Shown here piece by piece: positions 1-5,957 of a stretch of 7,746 nt of DNA. Location of the stretch: positions 1-7,746 of the forward strand of contig QHXE01000602.1 of assembly GCA_003222835.1 (NCBI GenBank), given 5' to 3'. The translations under genes were made by a program, and so were the position numbers. Below the pieces are notes generated by a model, which did not search any database, was not told the origin of the DNA, and saw only the letters and a program-made list of their open reading frames with translations. The stretch is from Acidobacteriota bacterium (GTDB lineage Bacteria; Acidobacteriota; Blastocatellia; Pyrinomonadales; Pyrinomonadaceae). The stretch's first letter is position 1; the number at the start of each line of letters is the position of its first letter.

Positions 1-189
1 TTTCTCTACCGCGAATTGCTGAAGCAGGAATTTGAATGGATGAACAATTTGGAGCGAGCCAAGAAGCCGGAGCGTTTGCCGGTGGTGCTCACCGAAAACG
101 AAGTGCGGCATGTGCTGGCGCATCTCGATGGCCGCAACTGGCTGATGGCGAGCTTGCTCTACGGCAAAGAGCCAAGGGCAAAGAGCTAA
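1..189 (+). pseudogene. Truncated integron-type tyrosine recombinase (IntI/XerC-like) fragment
   Basis: The first frame is open from the window edge to a TAA at 187-189 and gives 62 residues. Residues 1-55 read like the middle of an integron integrase: [10 protein letters not shown], then [17 protein letters not shown], then WLMASLLYG. These match the end of the SAM-like DNA-binding domain and the start of the catalytic domain in IntI proteins, which catalyse site-specific recombination of gene cassettes. In intact family members LLYG is followed at once by a GLRLMEC-like stretch that carries the first catalytic arginine. Here the codons after LLYG (from about 166) are a 14-base tandem repeat encoding KEPRAKS and a stop. 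All catalytic residues (Arg, Lys, His-x-x-Arg, Tyr) are therefore missing, and no continuation is found further right, where the opposite-strand gene ends at 257. The fragment should be inactive. The N-terminal part lies outside the window. The family call is good; the cause of truncation (deletion or rearrangement at the repeat) is inferred. Confidence 0.8.
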
Positions 190-218
190 GGGCAAAGAGC
201 CAAGAGCAAAGGGCGAAT
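163..218. repeat. 14-base tandem repeat, four copies
   Basis: Four consecutive 14-base units, with a consensus close to ggcaaagagccaag, start at 163, 177, 191 and 205. Copies 1 and 3 are identical, copy 2 has one change and copy 4 is more diverged. The array begins inside the glycine codon that ends the recognisable integrase sequence and supplies the false C-terminus and stop codon of that fragment. The last two units also form the left arm of the hairpin at 189-257. Confidence 0.8.
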
Positions 219-257
219 GGTTACTCCCTTCGCTCTTAGCTCTTGGCCCTTTGCCCT
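189..257. repeat. Long imperfect hairpin (32-base arms, 5-base loop)
   Basis: Bases 189-220 pair with 226-257 around a 5-base loop (221-225). By my hand alignment there are three mismatches (198/248, 208/238, 218/228) and one G-T pair (212/234). The right arm ends on the last base of the stop codon of the minus-strand membrane-protein gene, so the structure lies exactly between two convergent coding regions. It could block transcription or protect an mRNA 3' end. No T-run follows on either strand, so it is not a standard intrinsic terminator. It also lacks the core sites of an integron attC. Confidence 0.75.
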
Positions 258-1975
258 CACGGTCCGCACTGCTGTTCCAGTTGCCGCTTGATTTCTTCAG
301 AGAGTTGCACTTCGCGAGGATAGATCGCGGCGGGTTGTGCTAAATGGAGGGTTGTCCGGGCTGGGTCGCATTCTTTTCTGGCGAGGTGTATCTGTGTCGA
401 CCAGAGGTTGCCGAAAAAATCTTTGGAGTCTCTTCTTAGAACATCCGAAACAAAAAACTCGGCTTCGTCAAACTTCTTTTCATCGATCAAAATCACCGCC
501 AGGCGATCGTACAATTTGTCTTTGATGTCGGGAGTTGGATCGAGTTCCAGCGCCCTCTTGAATAACTGTTTCGCTCTTTCGGGCTCGGTCTCTTGATAAG
601 TATTGCCGAGGTTCAGTGCCGCGCGGGGTGAATTTGGCACGGCCTGGTAATTCGCAGTCCATAAAGTTCGTTCGTCTTTCCAAGTTCGATTCTGGATTAC
701 GGTCAATACGCCAAGAATTACGACTGCCGCGGCAGCGATAAAGTACGGCGCCTTTTTGTCGACCACACCGCTGCGGCTGATCTTACGGGCCAACAAGGCC
801 ACGAACAATCCGAAGCTCATCATAGGCAGGTACAGGTAGTGGTCGGCGAGTAACTCGTGATGCGGAATGATTTGGCTTACCGGCAAGAGAAATATGAAGT
901 AAGACAGAACCGCAAAGGCCATCAGCTTGTCGCGCTTCAGCAAGAAGAAGCCGCTATACAGCGCGCCGCCAACGACCGCCATCGACAACCCTACCCGCCA
1001 ATCAAGTATCGAACGAGAGATTTCAAGTGAGCCGAGGTATTGGGCGATCGGAGTTGGGTAAACCAGTTGCTTCAAATACCACGCATGCACGCGCATCACG
1101 GTTAGAAAATTCGCGTAGAAGCTCCCGCCCCAATAGTTTATTTTCCCGGATGTAACGCGCTGGGAGGCGCCTTTAATGAAGACCCAATACAGCGTGAACG
1201 CGCTACCGATCAGCCAGAGCGAAATATAGAGCCACTTCTCGCGGTTGAAGGCCTTTCGTGCGGTCTGCGCTGCATCGCGCCACCACGATCCTTTTTCTTT
1301 TTCATCCCAGGCATCGCAGTAGTGCCAGACGAAGATCAGAATCGGCAGACTGGCAGCCATTTCTTTCGACAGCAAGCTAAGGGCCCACAGCAAAAAGAAC
1401 AAAACGAAATAAACTACGGCCTGTAGGGACCAACGCTTCCGGTAATAAGTGAGGTAGCTATGAAAAGCCAAGAGATAGAAGAAGGTAAAGAGCAGGTCGC
1501 GCCGGCCCGATATATACGTGACCGCATCCGTCTGAATTGGATGGACCGCAAAAATCAACGCCGCCAGTGTGGCGGTTACGAGGCTTTCAGTGAACCTGCG
1601 GACTAAGGCAAAAACCAGGAGCACATTAGCGGCATGAATGACGAGGTTGGTCAGGTGATAGCCAAAAGGACGTTCACCCCATAGTGCGAAGTCTATTGCG
1701 TAAGAGATATCTCTAATTGGCCGATACGAATTCAAAAAGAGGCCAAGGTTCATGCTTCGTATCCGCTTATTAGCGAGCACCAGCAGGAAGTCGTCAAATA
1801 CAAACTCATTTCCCAGGCTATTTACATAGCAAAGGAAGACGATTGCCACCAGCGAGACGATCGCGATGAGTTGGGGATCGGCCGAGAGAAACGAGATGAA
1901 ACTTTGGTCTAATCGTTTGGCTGGGGCGGGTTTTCGCTTAGCAGCTTTGCGGCTGACAGCGCGAGAGGTTTTCAT
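257..1975 (-). CDS. GT-C-like polytopic glycosyltransferase with C-terminal TPRs (TMTC-like)
   Basis: The 572-residue product has a strongly basic cytoplasmic N-terminus (about residues 1-22, rich in Lys/Arg), about 11-12 hydrophobic segments between residues 36 and 427, and a soluble C-terminus from about 445 with roughly three TPR-like repeats (447-483, 484-519, 520-555). Features typical of TMTC-like proteins are an FDD motif after the first membrane segment (60-62), HPIQTDAV followed by ISGRRD (145-160), LLSKE (201-205), HYLYLP (379-384) and NRTWKDERTLW (429-439). Known TMTC proteins are GT-C enzymes that move mannose from a polyprenyl-phosphate donor to proteins outside the cytosol, with the acidic pair in the first loop likely catalytic. 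By analogy this is a membrane glycosyltransferase; its sugar and acceptor cannot be read from sequence. The ATG at 1975 is the first in-frame start and gives the expected basic N-terminus, but I see no good Shine-Dalgarno. It lies downstream of the methyltransferase gene on the same strand, separated by the repeat at 2024-2223. Confidence 0.8.
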   Translation of the reverse strand: MKTSRAVSRKAAKRKPAPAKRLDQSFISFLSADPQLIAIVSLVAIVFLCYVNSLGNEFVFDDFLLVLANKRIRSMNLGLFLNSYRPIRDISYAIDFALWGERPFGYHLTNLVIHAANVLLVFALVRRFTESLVTATLAALIFAVHPIQTDAVTYISGRRDLLFTFFYLLAFHSYLTYYRKRWSLQAVVYFVLFFLLWALSLLSKEMAASLPILIFVWHYCDAWDEKEKGSWWRDAAQTARKAFNREKWLYISLWLIGSAFTLYWVFIKGASQRVTSGKINYWGGSFYANFLTVMRVHAWYLKQLVYPTPIAQYLGSLEISRSILDWRVGLSMAVVGGALYSGFFLLKRDKLMAFAVLSYFIFLLPVSQIIPHHELLADHYLYLPMMSFGLFVALLARKISRSGVVDKKAPYFIAAAAVVILGVLTVIQNRTWKDERTLWTANYQAVPNSPRAALNLGNTYQETEPERAKQLFKRALELDPTPDIKDKLYDRLAVILIDEKKFDEAEFFVSDVLRRDSKDFFGNLWSTQIHLARKECDPARTTLHLAQPAAIYPREVQLSEEIKRQLEQQCGP

Positions 1976-2006
1976 AATTATTTCAGTCGATGCAATGACA
2001 ACTTCT

Positions 2007-2027
2007 CTCTCGCCAGTGCGGCGAGAG
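2007..2027. other. Perfect 8-base stem-loop in the leader of the GT-C-like gene
   Basis: CTCTCGCC (2007-2014) pairs perfectly with GGCGAGAG (2020-2027) around a 5-base loop. It lies about 31-51 bases upstream of the start codon at 1975 and overlaps the first bases of the larger inverted repeat that starts at 2024. On the minus strand it is not followed by T residues, so it is not an intrinsic terminator for incoming transcription. It may be a leader structure or part of the repeat's insertion scar. Confidence 0.5.
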
Positions 2028-2223
2028 TTTGTAAGTTAACTCCCTCTCCCTCTGGGAGAGGGTTGGGGTGAGGGGGTAGCTGGGTAACAAGAAAAGAAAA
2101 CTCTCCTCCCTCGTTTTTCCCGTCCGCTCCGACAAAAAAGGAGGAAGAAGTATTTTGGGTTTCGTCGCTAGGCCCTCACCCCGGCCCTCTCCCAGGGGGA
2201 GAGGGAGTTAACCTACAAACTCT
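2024..2223. repeat. REPIN/MITE-like element: inverted pair of REP-type palindromes, 57-base arms
   Basis: Bases 2024-2080 are an inverted copy of 2167-2223: 51 of 57 positions are complementary, and three of the six exceptions are G-T pairs when read on the + strand. Each arm contains its own perfect 9-base palindrome, CCCTCTCCC / GGGAGAGGG, with a 3-base loop (2042-2062 and 2185-2205). This is flanked by a GTTAAC and, on the loop side, by a GGGGTGAGGG-type tail. This arrangement of two hairpins in opposite orientation is that of REPIN/BIME elements, usually moved in trans by a REP-associated (RAYT-type) transposase. The 86-base centre (2081-2166) has no ORF but can form a further short stem (2104-2109 with 2140-2145). 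No clear target duplication is visible. It lies 18 bases after the methyltransferase stop and 48 bases before the next gene start. Confidence 0.85.
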
Positions 2224-2241
2224 TTGCACATCACTTCTTTC

Positions 2242-2955
2242 TTACTGCTTACCTTTTATCCGTTCCTTAATCTTATTCGTCAGCTGTCCAATTTTCCCTT
2301 GTGCCAGCATCGCGACAGCTTGCCGGAATTCCGAGACCCTGATCAACCTTCTGCTCTTTCGTACGATGTAAGGCTGTTGGCCCCACCACTTCTCCTGACT
2401 ATTGTCTTTCTCTTTTACGAACGCAGCAGTCCTTCCTGAAAGATCTTTCATAAGGGCCCACTCGGGCTCTTCGCTCAAGAAATCTTTCAAGACGTGTCCA
2501 GTCCACAGTTGAATGTCGTCGATTAGCAGCAATCCGCCAATCTTCAAACTACGAGTTGTATAATACCAATCAATAAAAGGCGCTGGAAAAGCATGCTGCC
2601 CATCGATCAAAACCAAATCCAACTGGTCAACAGTTAATCCCGGCAGAATGTACTCAGATTTCCCTATGTGAAAATTGATCCTCTCAACAGAAATTCTTCT
2701 TTGTTGACAGTACTCCCTGATTCGGTCAGCAAGATCACCGTCAGGAACTATGCAGGTGTGGTTAGCGTGTTTGATAGCGAAAAGAATTGTACTGATACCC
2801 GCGCCCGTTTCCAGAGTGTGGGAACTCTGGTTAACCGTCCGGTCTATCAAGTGCAACGCCTGATCGGAAAGCTCGTAGGAAATTGGGACATGCACCCCAA
2901 CCTTACCAATCCTATGAAGCTTGGGGGAATCGTTCAGTAGCTCTTGCAACGTCAT
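2242..2955 (-). CDS. Class I SAM-dependent methyltransferase-like protein
   Basis: The 237-residue product has a short Rossmann-like methyltransferase core. ETGAG at residues 49-53 is the glycine-rich SAM-binding loop, followed by STILFA. An acidic position sits at the end of the next strand (CIVPDGD, 68-74), then LVLIDGQHAFP (114-124) and LLLIDD (142-147). The pattern fits the Methyltransf_24-type group often found in polysaccharide and secondary-metabolite clusters. The substrate is not evident; given the neighbours, an exported sugar is the most likely target. About 57 residues at the C-terminus (from about 181) are basic and not part of the core. The gene starts 34 bases after the ATPase stop on the same strand, so cotranscription is likely. 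The ATG at 2955 is preceded by only a poor Shine-Dalgarno. No signal peptide or membrane segment is visible. Confidence 0.75.
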   Translation of the reverse strand: MTLQELLNDSPKLHRIGKVGVHVPISYELSDQALHLIDRTVNQSSHTLETGAGISTILFAIKHANHTCIVPDGDLADRIREYCQQRRISVERINFHIGKSEYILPGLTVDQLDLVLIDGQHAFPAPFIDWYYTTRSLKIGGLLLIDDIQLWTGHVLKDFLSEEPEWALMKDLSGRTAAFVKEKDNSQEKWWGQQPYIVRKSRRLIRVSEFRQAVAMLAQGKIGQLTNKIKERIKGKQ

Positions 2956-2989
2956 GCGGGTATTGTATCCCGATACCGATAGAGAAAGT

Positions 2990-3784
2990 TTACGTTGCTT
3001 CGACCTGAGATTCAGAAGTGGCGTGATAATAATCGACGACTTCGCCGGCTGATCCGATCTTTTCCATCAGGCCATTCCTGATTAGCATCGCGTGTTGGCA
3101 CAACTTGGTAATCATTTCCATTGAGTGTGTCACGAGCAGAATCGTTCGGCCGCTGTTGATAACTTCGTTCATCTTCGCAAAGCATTTCTGCTGAAACTCC
3201 GCGTCGCCCACGGCCAGCACTTCATCGATAATCAGGATCTCCGGATTCAGATGGGCGGCCACAGCGAATGCCAGGCGCACATACATGCCGCTCGAGTAAT
3301 GTTTGATGGCCGTTTCGAGAAATTTCTCTGTTCCTGCGAAATCAATAATCTCGTCGAACTTCGCGTTAATCTCGCGCCGGCTCATGCCCAGGACCGCTCC
3401 GTTCAGATAAACATTCTCACGGCCAGTAAGGTCCGGATGAAAGCCGGTGCCAATATCGAGAAGGCTTCCTACTTTTCCGTACAGCTCGGCGCGGCCAGTG
3501 GTGGGTTCGATAACCCGCGAGAGTATTTTGAGCAGCGTCGATTTTCCGGCGCCGTTGGGCCCGATGATGCCCATAACCTCTCCCGGGTTGACCTCGAAAT
3601 CGATGTCCTTCAGCGCCCAGAGAATCTCGCTGACCGAATGTCCGTTGCCTCTCATTCGCGCGAATGAGTTGCGAACTGCCTTAACCATCGATTCACGCAG
3701 CGTGTCATAGGGCACTAAACGCTCTTCGCGCGCATTGATGCGAAATTGCTTGCTTAGATTCTTGACTCTGATCATTGATTGCAT
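2990..3784 (-). CDS. Polysaccharide ABC exporter ATP-binding protein (Wzt/TagH type)
   Basis: The 264-residue product is the ATPase half of an O-antigen, capsule or teichoic-acid type exporter. Visible elements are Walker A GPNGAGKST (75-83), the Q-loop-like region near IGTGFHPDLTGREN (111-124), the ABC signature YSSGM (163-167), Walker B ILIIDE (183-188) followed by the VLAVGD segment (189-194), and the switch histidine in VTH (218-220). The N-terminus before Walker A (about residues 20-55) is the longer type found in this subfamily. The protein ends about 45 residues after the switch histidine. It therefore lacks the C-terminal carbohydrate-binding domain that makes classical Wzt proteins about 400 residues or longer. 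The gene begins 21 bases after the permease stop, a typical two-gene exporter arrangement. ATG codons at 3784 and 3775 are both possible starts; neither has a strong Shine-Dalgarno. Confidence 0.93.
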   Translation of the reverse strand: MQSMIRVKNLSKQFRINAREERLVPYDTLRESMVKAVRNSFARMRGNGHSVSEILWALKDIDFEVNPGEVMGIIGPNGAGKSTLLKILSRVIEPTTGRAELYGKVGSLLDIGTGFHPDLTGRENVYLNGAVLGMSRREINAKFDEIIDFAGTEKFLETAIKHYSSGMYVRLAFAVAAHLNPEILIIDEVLAVGDAEFQQKCFAKMNEVINSGRTILLVTHSMEMITKLCQHAMLIRNGLMEKIGSAGEVVDYYHATSESQVEAT

Positions 3785-3805
3785 TGAAGTGCCTGAGCCG
3801 TAGAT

Positions 3806-4735
3806 CTAAATGAGTTCAGCGAAACTCTTCTCCATTCGACGAAACGCATAAGCTGAAGCCGAGAGCAGGACGAGAGTGAAAGCTGCAGCGAGGCCGATAG
3901 CCCACCAGTTGATCCACTGGCCAAATAGTGCCGCGCGATAGGTGTTAACAATCCCGCTCATAGGATTTAACAAGAATATCCGGCGCCATTCCGGCGGCAC
4001 TATTGACGAATCGTAAATGATCGGTGAAGTAAACATCCATGCTTGAAGCAGGAACGGCAGTACATAGCGAATGTCCCGGTACTTGACGTTAAGAGCAGAG
4101 AATAAGATTCCAGTGCCCAGAGCGAGAGCCGTGACGAGAATTGAAAGTGGCAATATGAGAATGATTTTCCAGGTCAAGCCAATGCCATAGTAGGCCAGCA
4201 ATGGAATAAACAGCAGCCACGCGATCGCCCAATCGACTACGCCGGCGCCGACTGCCGCGCTGGGGATTAGCAACCGCGGAAAATAGATCTTGGTAATCAG
4301 ATTGGTGTTTCCGAACAGACTATTCGCGCCGTTCATTACTGAGTTTGAAAAAAACGTCCAGAGAGAGATACCCGCGTAATAAAAGAGTGGCCCGGGTATA
4401 CCTTGGGTGGGCATGCGGGCCAGTTTGCCAAAGAAGAAAGCGAAAATGATCATCATGACCAGCGGCTGAAGAATCGCCCACAGCGCCCCAAGCAGAGTTT
4501 GTTTGTAGCGGACCTTTATGTCGCGCCACATCAAAAAATATAACAGCTCGCGGCTGGTCCACAGTTGATGGAGATTGAGCGGCAGCCAGGACTTGGTGGC
4601 TTTGATCGTAACGACTGGCGTTAGTGGAAGCTTATATTCCCGGCGGAGCCTCGTCGTTGGCTCCGTCGCATTCACCGACAACGGCGGCACAATAGGGCTC
4701 ACCTCTGGCGAACTGTCCAAGCTTGTCGAACTCAT
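3806..4735 (-). CDS. ABC-2 type polysaccharide export permease (Wzm/TagG type)
   Basis: The 309-residue integral membrane protein forms the channel half of the glycan exporter. A soluble N-terminus of about 55 residues, rich in Ser, Pro and Thr, leads to the family's amphipathic entry segment ELLYFLMWRDIKVRYKQT (63-80). It continues with LLGALWAILQP (81-91) and about six membrane segments up to residue 295. Further family landmarks are KIYFPRLLIP (149-158), the NVKYRD loop (216-221), FTSPIIY (235-241), LNPM followed by YRAALFG (256-272) and FRRMEKSFAELI at the C-terminus. The ATG at 4735 has a good Shine-Dalgarno (AAGGA, 5 bases upstream) and heads the minus-strand operon. It is transcribed divergently from the GT2 gene at 4932, with which it shares an intergenic control region. 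Confidence 0.93.
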   Translation of the reverse strand: MSSTSLDSSPEVSPIVPPLSVNATEPTTRLRREYKLPLTPVVTIKATKSWLPLNLHQLWTSRELLYFLMWRDIKVRYKQTLLGALWAILQPLVMMIIFAFFFGKLARMPTQGIPGPLFYYAGISLWTFFSNSVMNGANSLFGNTNLITKIYFPRLLIPSAAVGAGVVDWAIAWLLFIPLLAYYGIGLTWKIILILPLSILVTALALGTGILFSALNVKYRDIRYVLPFLLQAWMFTSPIIYDSSIVPPEWRRIFLLNPMSGIVNTYRAALFGQWINWWAIGLAAAFTLVLLSASAYAFRRMEKSFAELI

Positions 4736-4931
4736 TACAATCCTTATATAGTTACCTGACTCGTAATGTCTTCTTGATAGAGAGAAGAGTTTTGGCCGGA
4801 TTTATCACCGAGGACGACCCATTTCGATTCTACGAGGCGGCAACTTCAACAACTGATCACGCGGCCCTTTGAAGTAGACACTTTACACGCCAGCGGCCAA
4901 AGTTGGCAATCTCGTTTAGGATTTTGGCCTG
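4736..4931. promoter_or_regulatory. Divergent intergenic control region
   Basis: This 196-base gap separates the leftward export operon from the rightward glycosyltransferase operon, so it should hold both promoters, although no convincing pair of -35/-10 boxes stands out. A TTTACA at 4882-4887 with CAATCT at 4907-4912 is a weak candidate for the rightward promoter, with a long 19-base spacer. Two small dyads could be operators: GCCAA-AG-TTGGC at 4896-4907, about 24 bases before the GT2 start, and ACTTCAA / TTGAAGT at 4843-4849 and 4869-4875. No coding sequence is evident. Confidence 0.5.
4741..4745 (-). promoter_or_regulatory. Ribosome-binding site of the exporter permease
   Basis: On the minus strand AAGGA lies five bases before the ATG at 4735. 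It is the clearest Shine-Dalgarno in the window and supports that start for the first gene of the minus-strand operon. Confidence 0.6.
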
Positions 4932-5957
4932 ATGAAAACCCCTCGAAACAACGCATCCGGCACGGATCCCTTAACAGTCTCGGTCGTGGTTCCGCTATTC
5001 AACGAGCGGGCCGCCTTGGACCAACTCTACCGTAGATTGTCGGCCGTGCTCGTCGACATGGCCCATAGCTACGAGATTATTTTCGTGGATGACGGCAGCA
5101 CCGACGGCTCTCTGACGACTCTAAAAGATTTCCGGGCCCTCGATCGATCGGTCAGATACATTCGCTTTCGCAGAAATTTTGGCAAGTCGGCGGCACTTGC
5201 GGCCGGATTCCGCGCCGCTCGTTACGAAGTGATTGTCACGATGGATGCCGATCTCCAGGACATACCCGAGCAGTTGCCCTTACTTCTGAAGAAACTAGAG
5301 GACGGATACGATGTCGTTTGCGGTTGGCGCCACCATCGTCGCGATAAGCTGAGCAAAAGGATAGGTTCGAAGATTTATAACCTGGTGACCGCGATGCTCA
5401 CCGGAGTCCGCCTTCACGACCTCAACTGCGGTTTCAAATGCATTAGGCGTAAGGTCCTCGACGAAGTAATGGTTTATGGCGAGCGACATCGTTTCATTCC
5501 GGTGCTGGCGAGTTATCGAGGATTTCGTCTCGGTGAAGTGAAAATAGATCACGCGCCGCGCGCCCATGGTAATTCGCGTTATGGCCTGGAGAGAGTATTG
5601 GGCGGATTCTTCAGTTTGCTCACGGTCATTCTCATGACTCGATACACGAACAAGCCTTTGCATTTTTTCGGCCTAATGGGATCGTTTCTATTTTCTATTG
5701 GTTTCGTGGTTGACGCCTACCTGATTCTCTTACGCATTTTCCGGCGGGAATGGCTGAGCAATCGCCCGTTGCTAATAGTCGGAACGATGCTGATCATCGT
5801 AGGCGTGCAACTGGTCCTATTCGGTCTGCTCGCAGAGATGGTGGCCTTTTCCTATCGGCGCGAGAACGACTATTCGATCGTTGAGACAGAAGCGCCGGAA
5901 GACGACCTGATTTTTGAAAGTCCGTTTAGAGTCGAGGCCGAAAAAGTCGCGCGATGA
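4932..5957 (+). CDS. Polyprenyl-phosphate glycosyltransferase, GT2 family (DPM1/GtrB/ArnC-like)
   Basis: The 341-residue product has an N-terminal GT-A domain of family 2 (about residues 14-235) and two C-terminal membrane segments (about 246-267 and 279-304). Key motifs are VSVVVPLFNE (16-25), FVDDGSTDGS (51-60), the metal-binding DADLQD (105-110), GWRHHRRD (131-138), LNCGFK (164-169) and PRAHGNSRYG (209-218). This is the layout of bacterial enzymes that transfer a sugar from a nucleotide donor to undecaprenyl phosphate on the inner face of the membrane, giving a lipid-linked sugar that can be flipped and used by GT-C enzymes. The sugar is not predictable. The acidic tail (about 311-341) is unremarkable. 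The start at 4932 has a distant AGGA (4918-4921, 10-base spacer). The stop overlaps the next gene's ATG by four bases, so the two are probably translationally coupled. Confidence 0.9.
   Translation: MKTPRNNASGTDPLTVSVVVPLFNERAALDQLYRRLSAVLVDMAHSYEIIFVDDGSTDGSLTTLKDFRALDRSVRYIRFRRNFGKSAALAAGFRAARYEVIVTMDADLQDIPEQLPLLLKKLEDGYDVVCGWRHHRRDKLSKRIGSKIYNLVTAMLTGVRLHDLNCGFKCIRRKVLDEVMVYGERHRFIPVLASYRGFRLGEVKIDHAPRAHGNSRYGLERVLGGFFSLLTVILMTRYTNKPLHFFGLMGSFLFSIGFVVDAYLILLRIFRREWLSNRPLLIVGTMLIIVGVQLVLFGLLAEMVAFSYRRENDYSIVETEAPEDDLIFESPFRVEAEKVAR

Noticed and set aside
36..239. A 67-codon + strand frame running through the integrase fragment and tandem repeat
   Set aside because: It is out of frame with the clear integrase homology and its second half is the 14-base repeat translated.
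189..257. Possible integron attC site next to the integrase remnant
   Set aside because: The hairpin is long, but I see no GTTRRRY/RYYYAAC core sites or the R/L box layout of attC; it looks like a simple repeat-derived stem.
189..257. Intrinsic terminator for the GT-C-like gene
   Set aside because: No T-run follows the stem on the minus strand and the stem is far longer than typical terminators, so I list it only as a hairpin.
2224..2439. A 71-codon + strand frame opposite the methyltransferase 3' end
   Set aside because: It is antisense to a supported gene, with no domain or ribosome-binding evidence.
3125..3667. A 180-codon + strand open frame opposite the exporter ATPase gene
   Set aside because: It is the antisense shadow of a strongly conserved ATPase, has no recognisable motifs and has no plausible ribosome-binding site.
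4320..4562. An 80-codon minus-strand frame inside the permease gene
   Set aside because: It is an alternative-frame shadow of the permease, which has clear family motifs over the same stretch.
4745..4754. TATATA / TAACTA on the minus strand as a -10 box for the permease gene
   Set aside because: It touches the Shine-Dalgarno AAGGA, which would leave no room for that site in the transcript, and no -35 match lies at the right distance.
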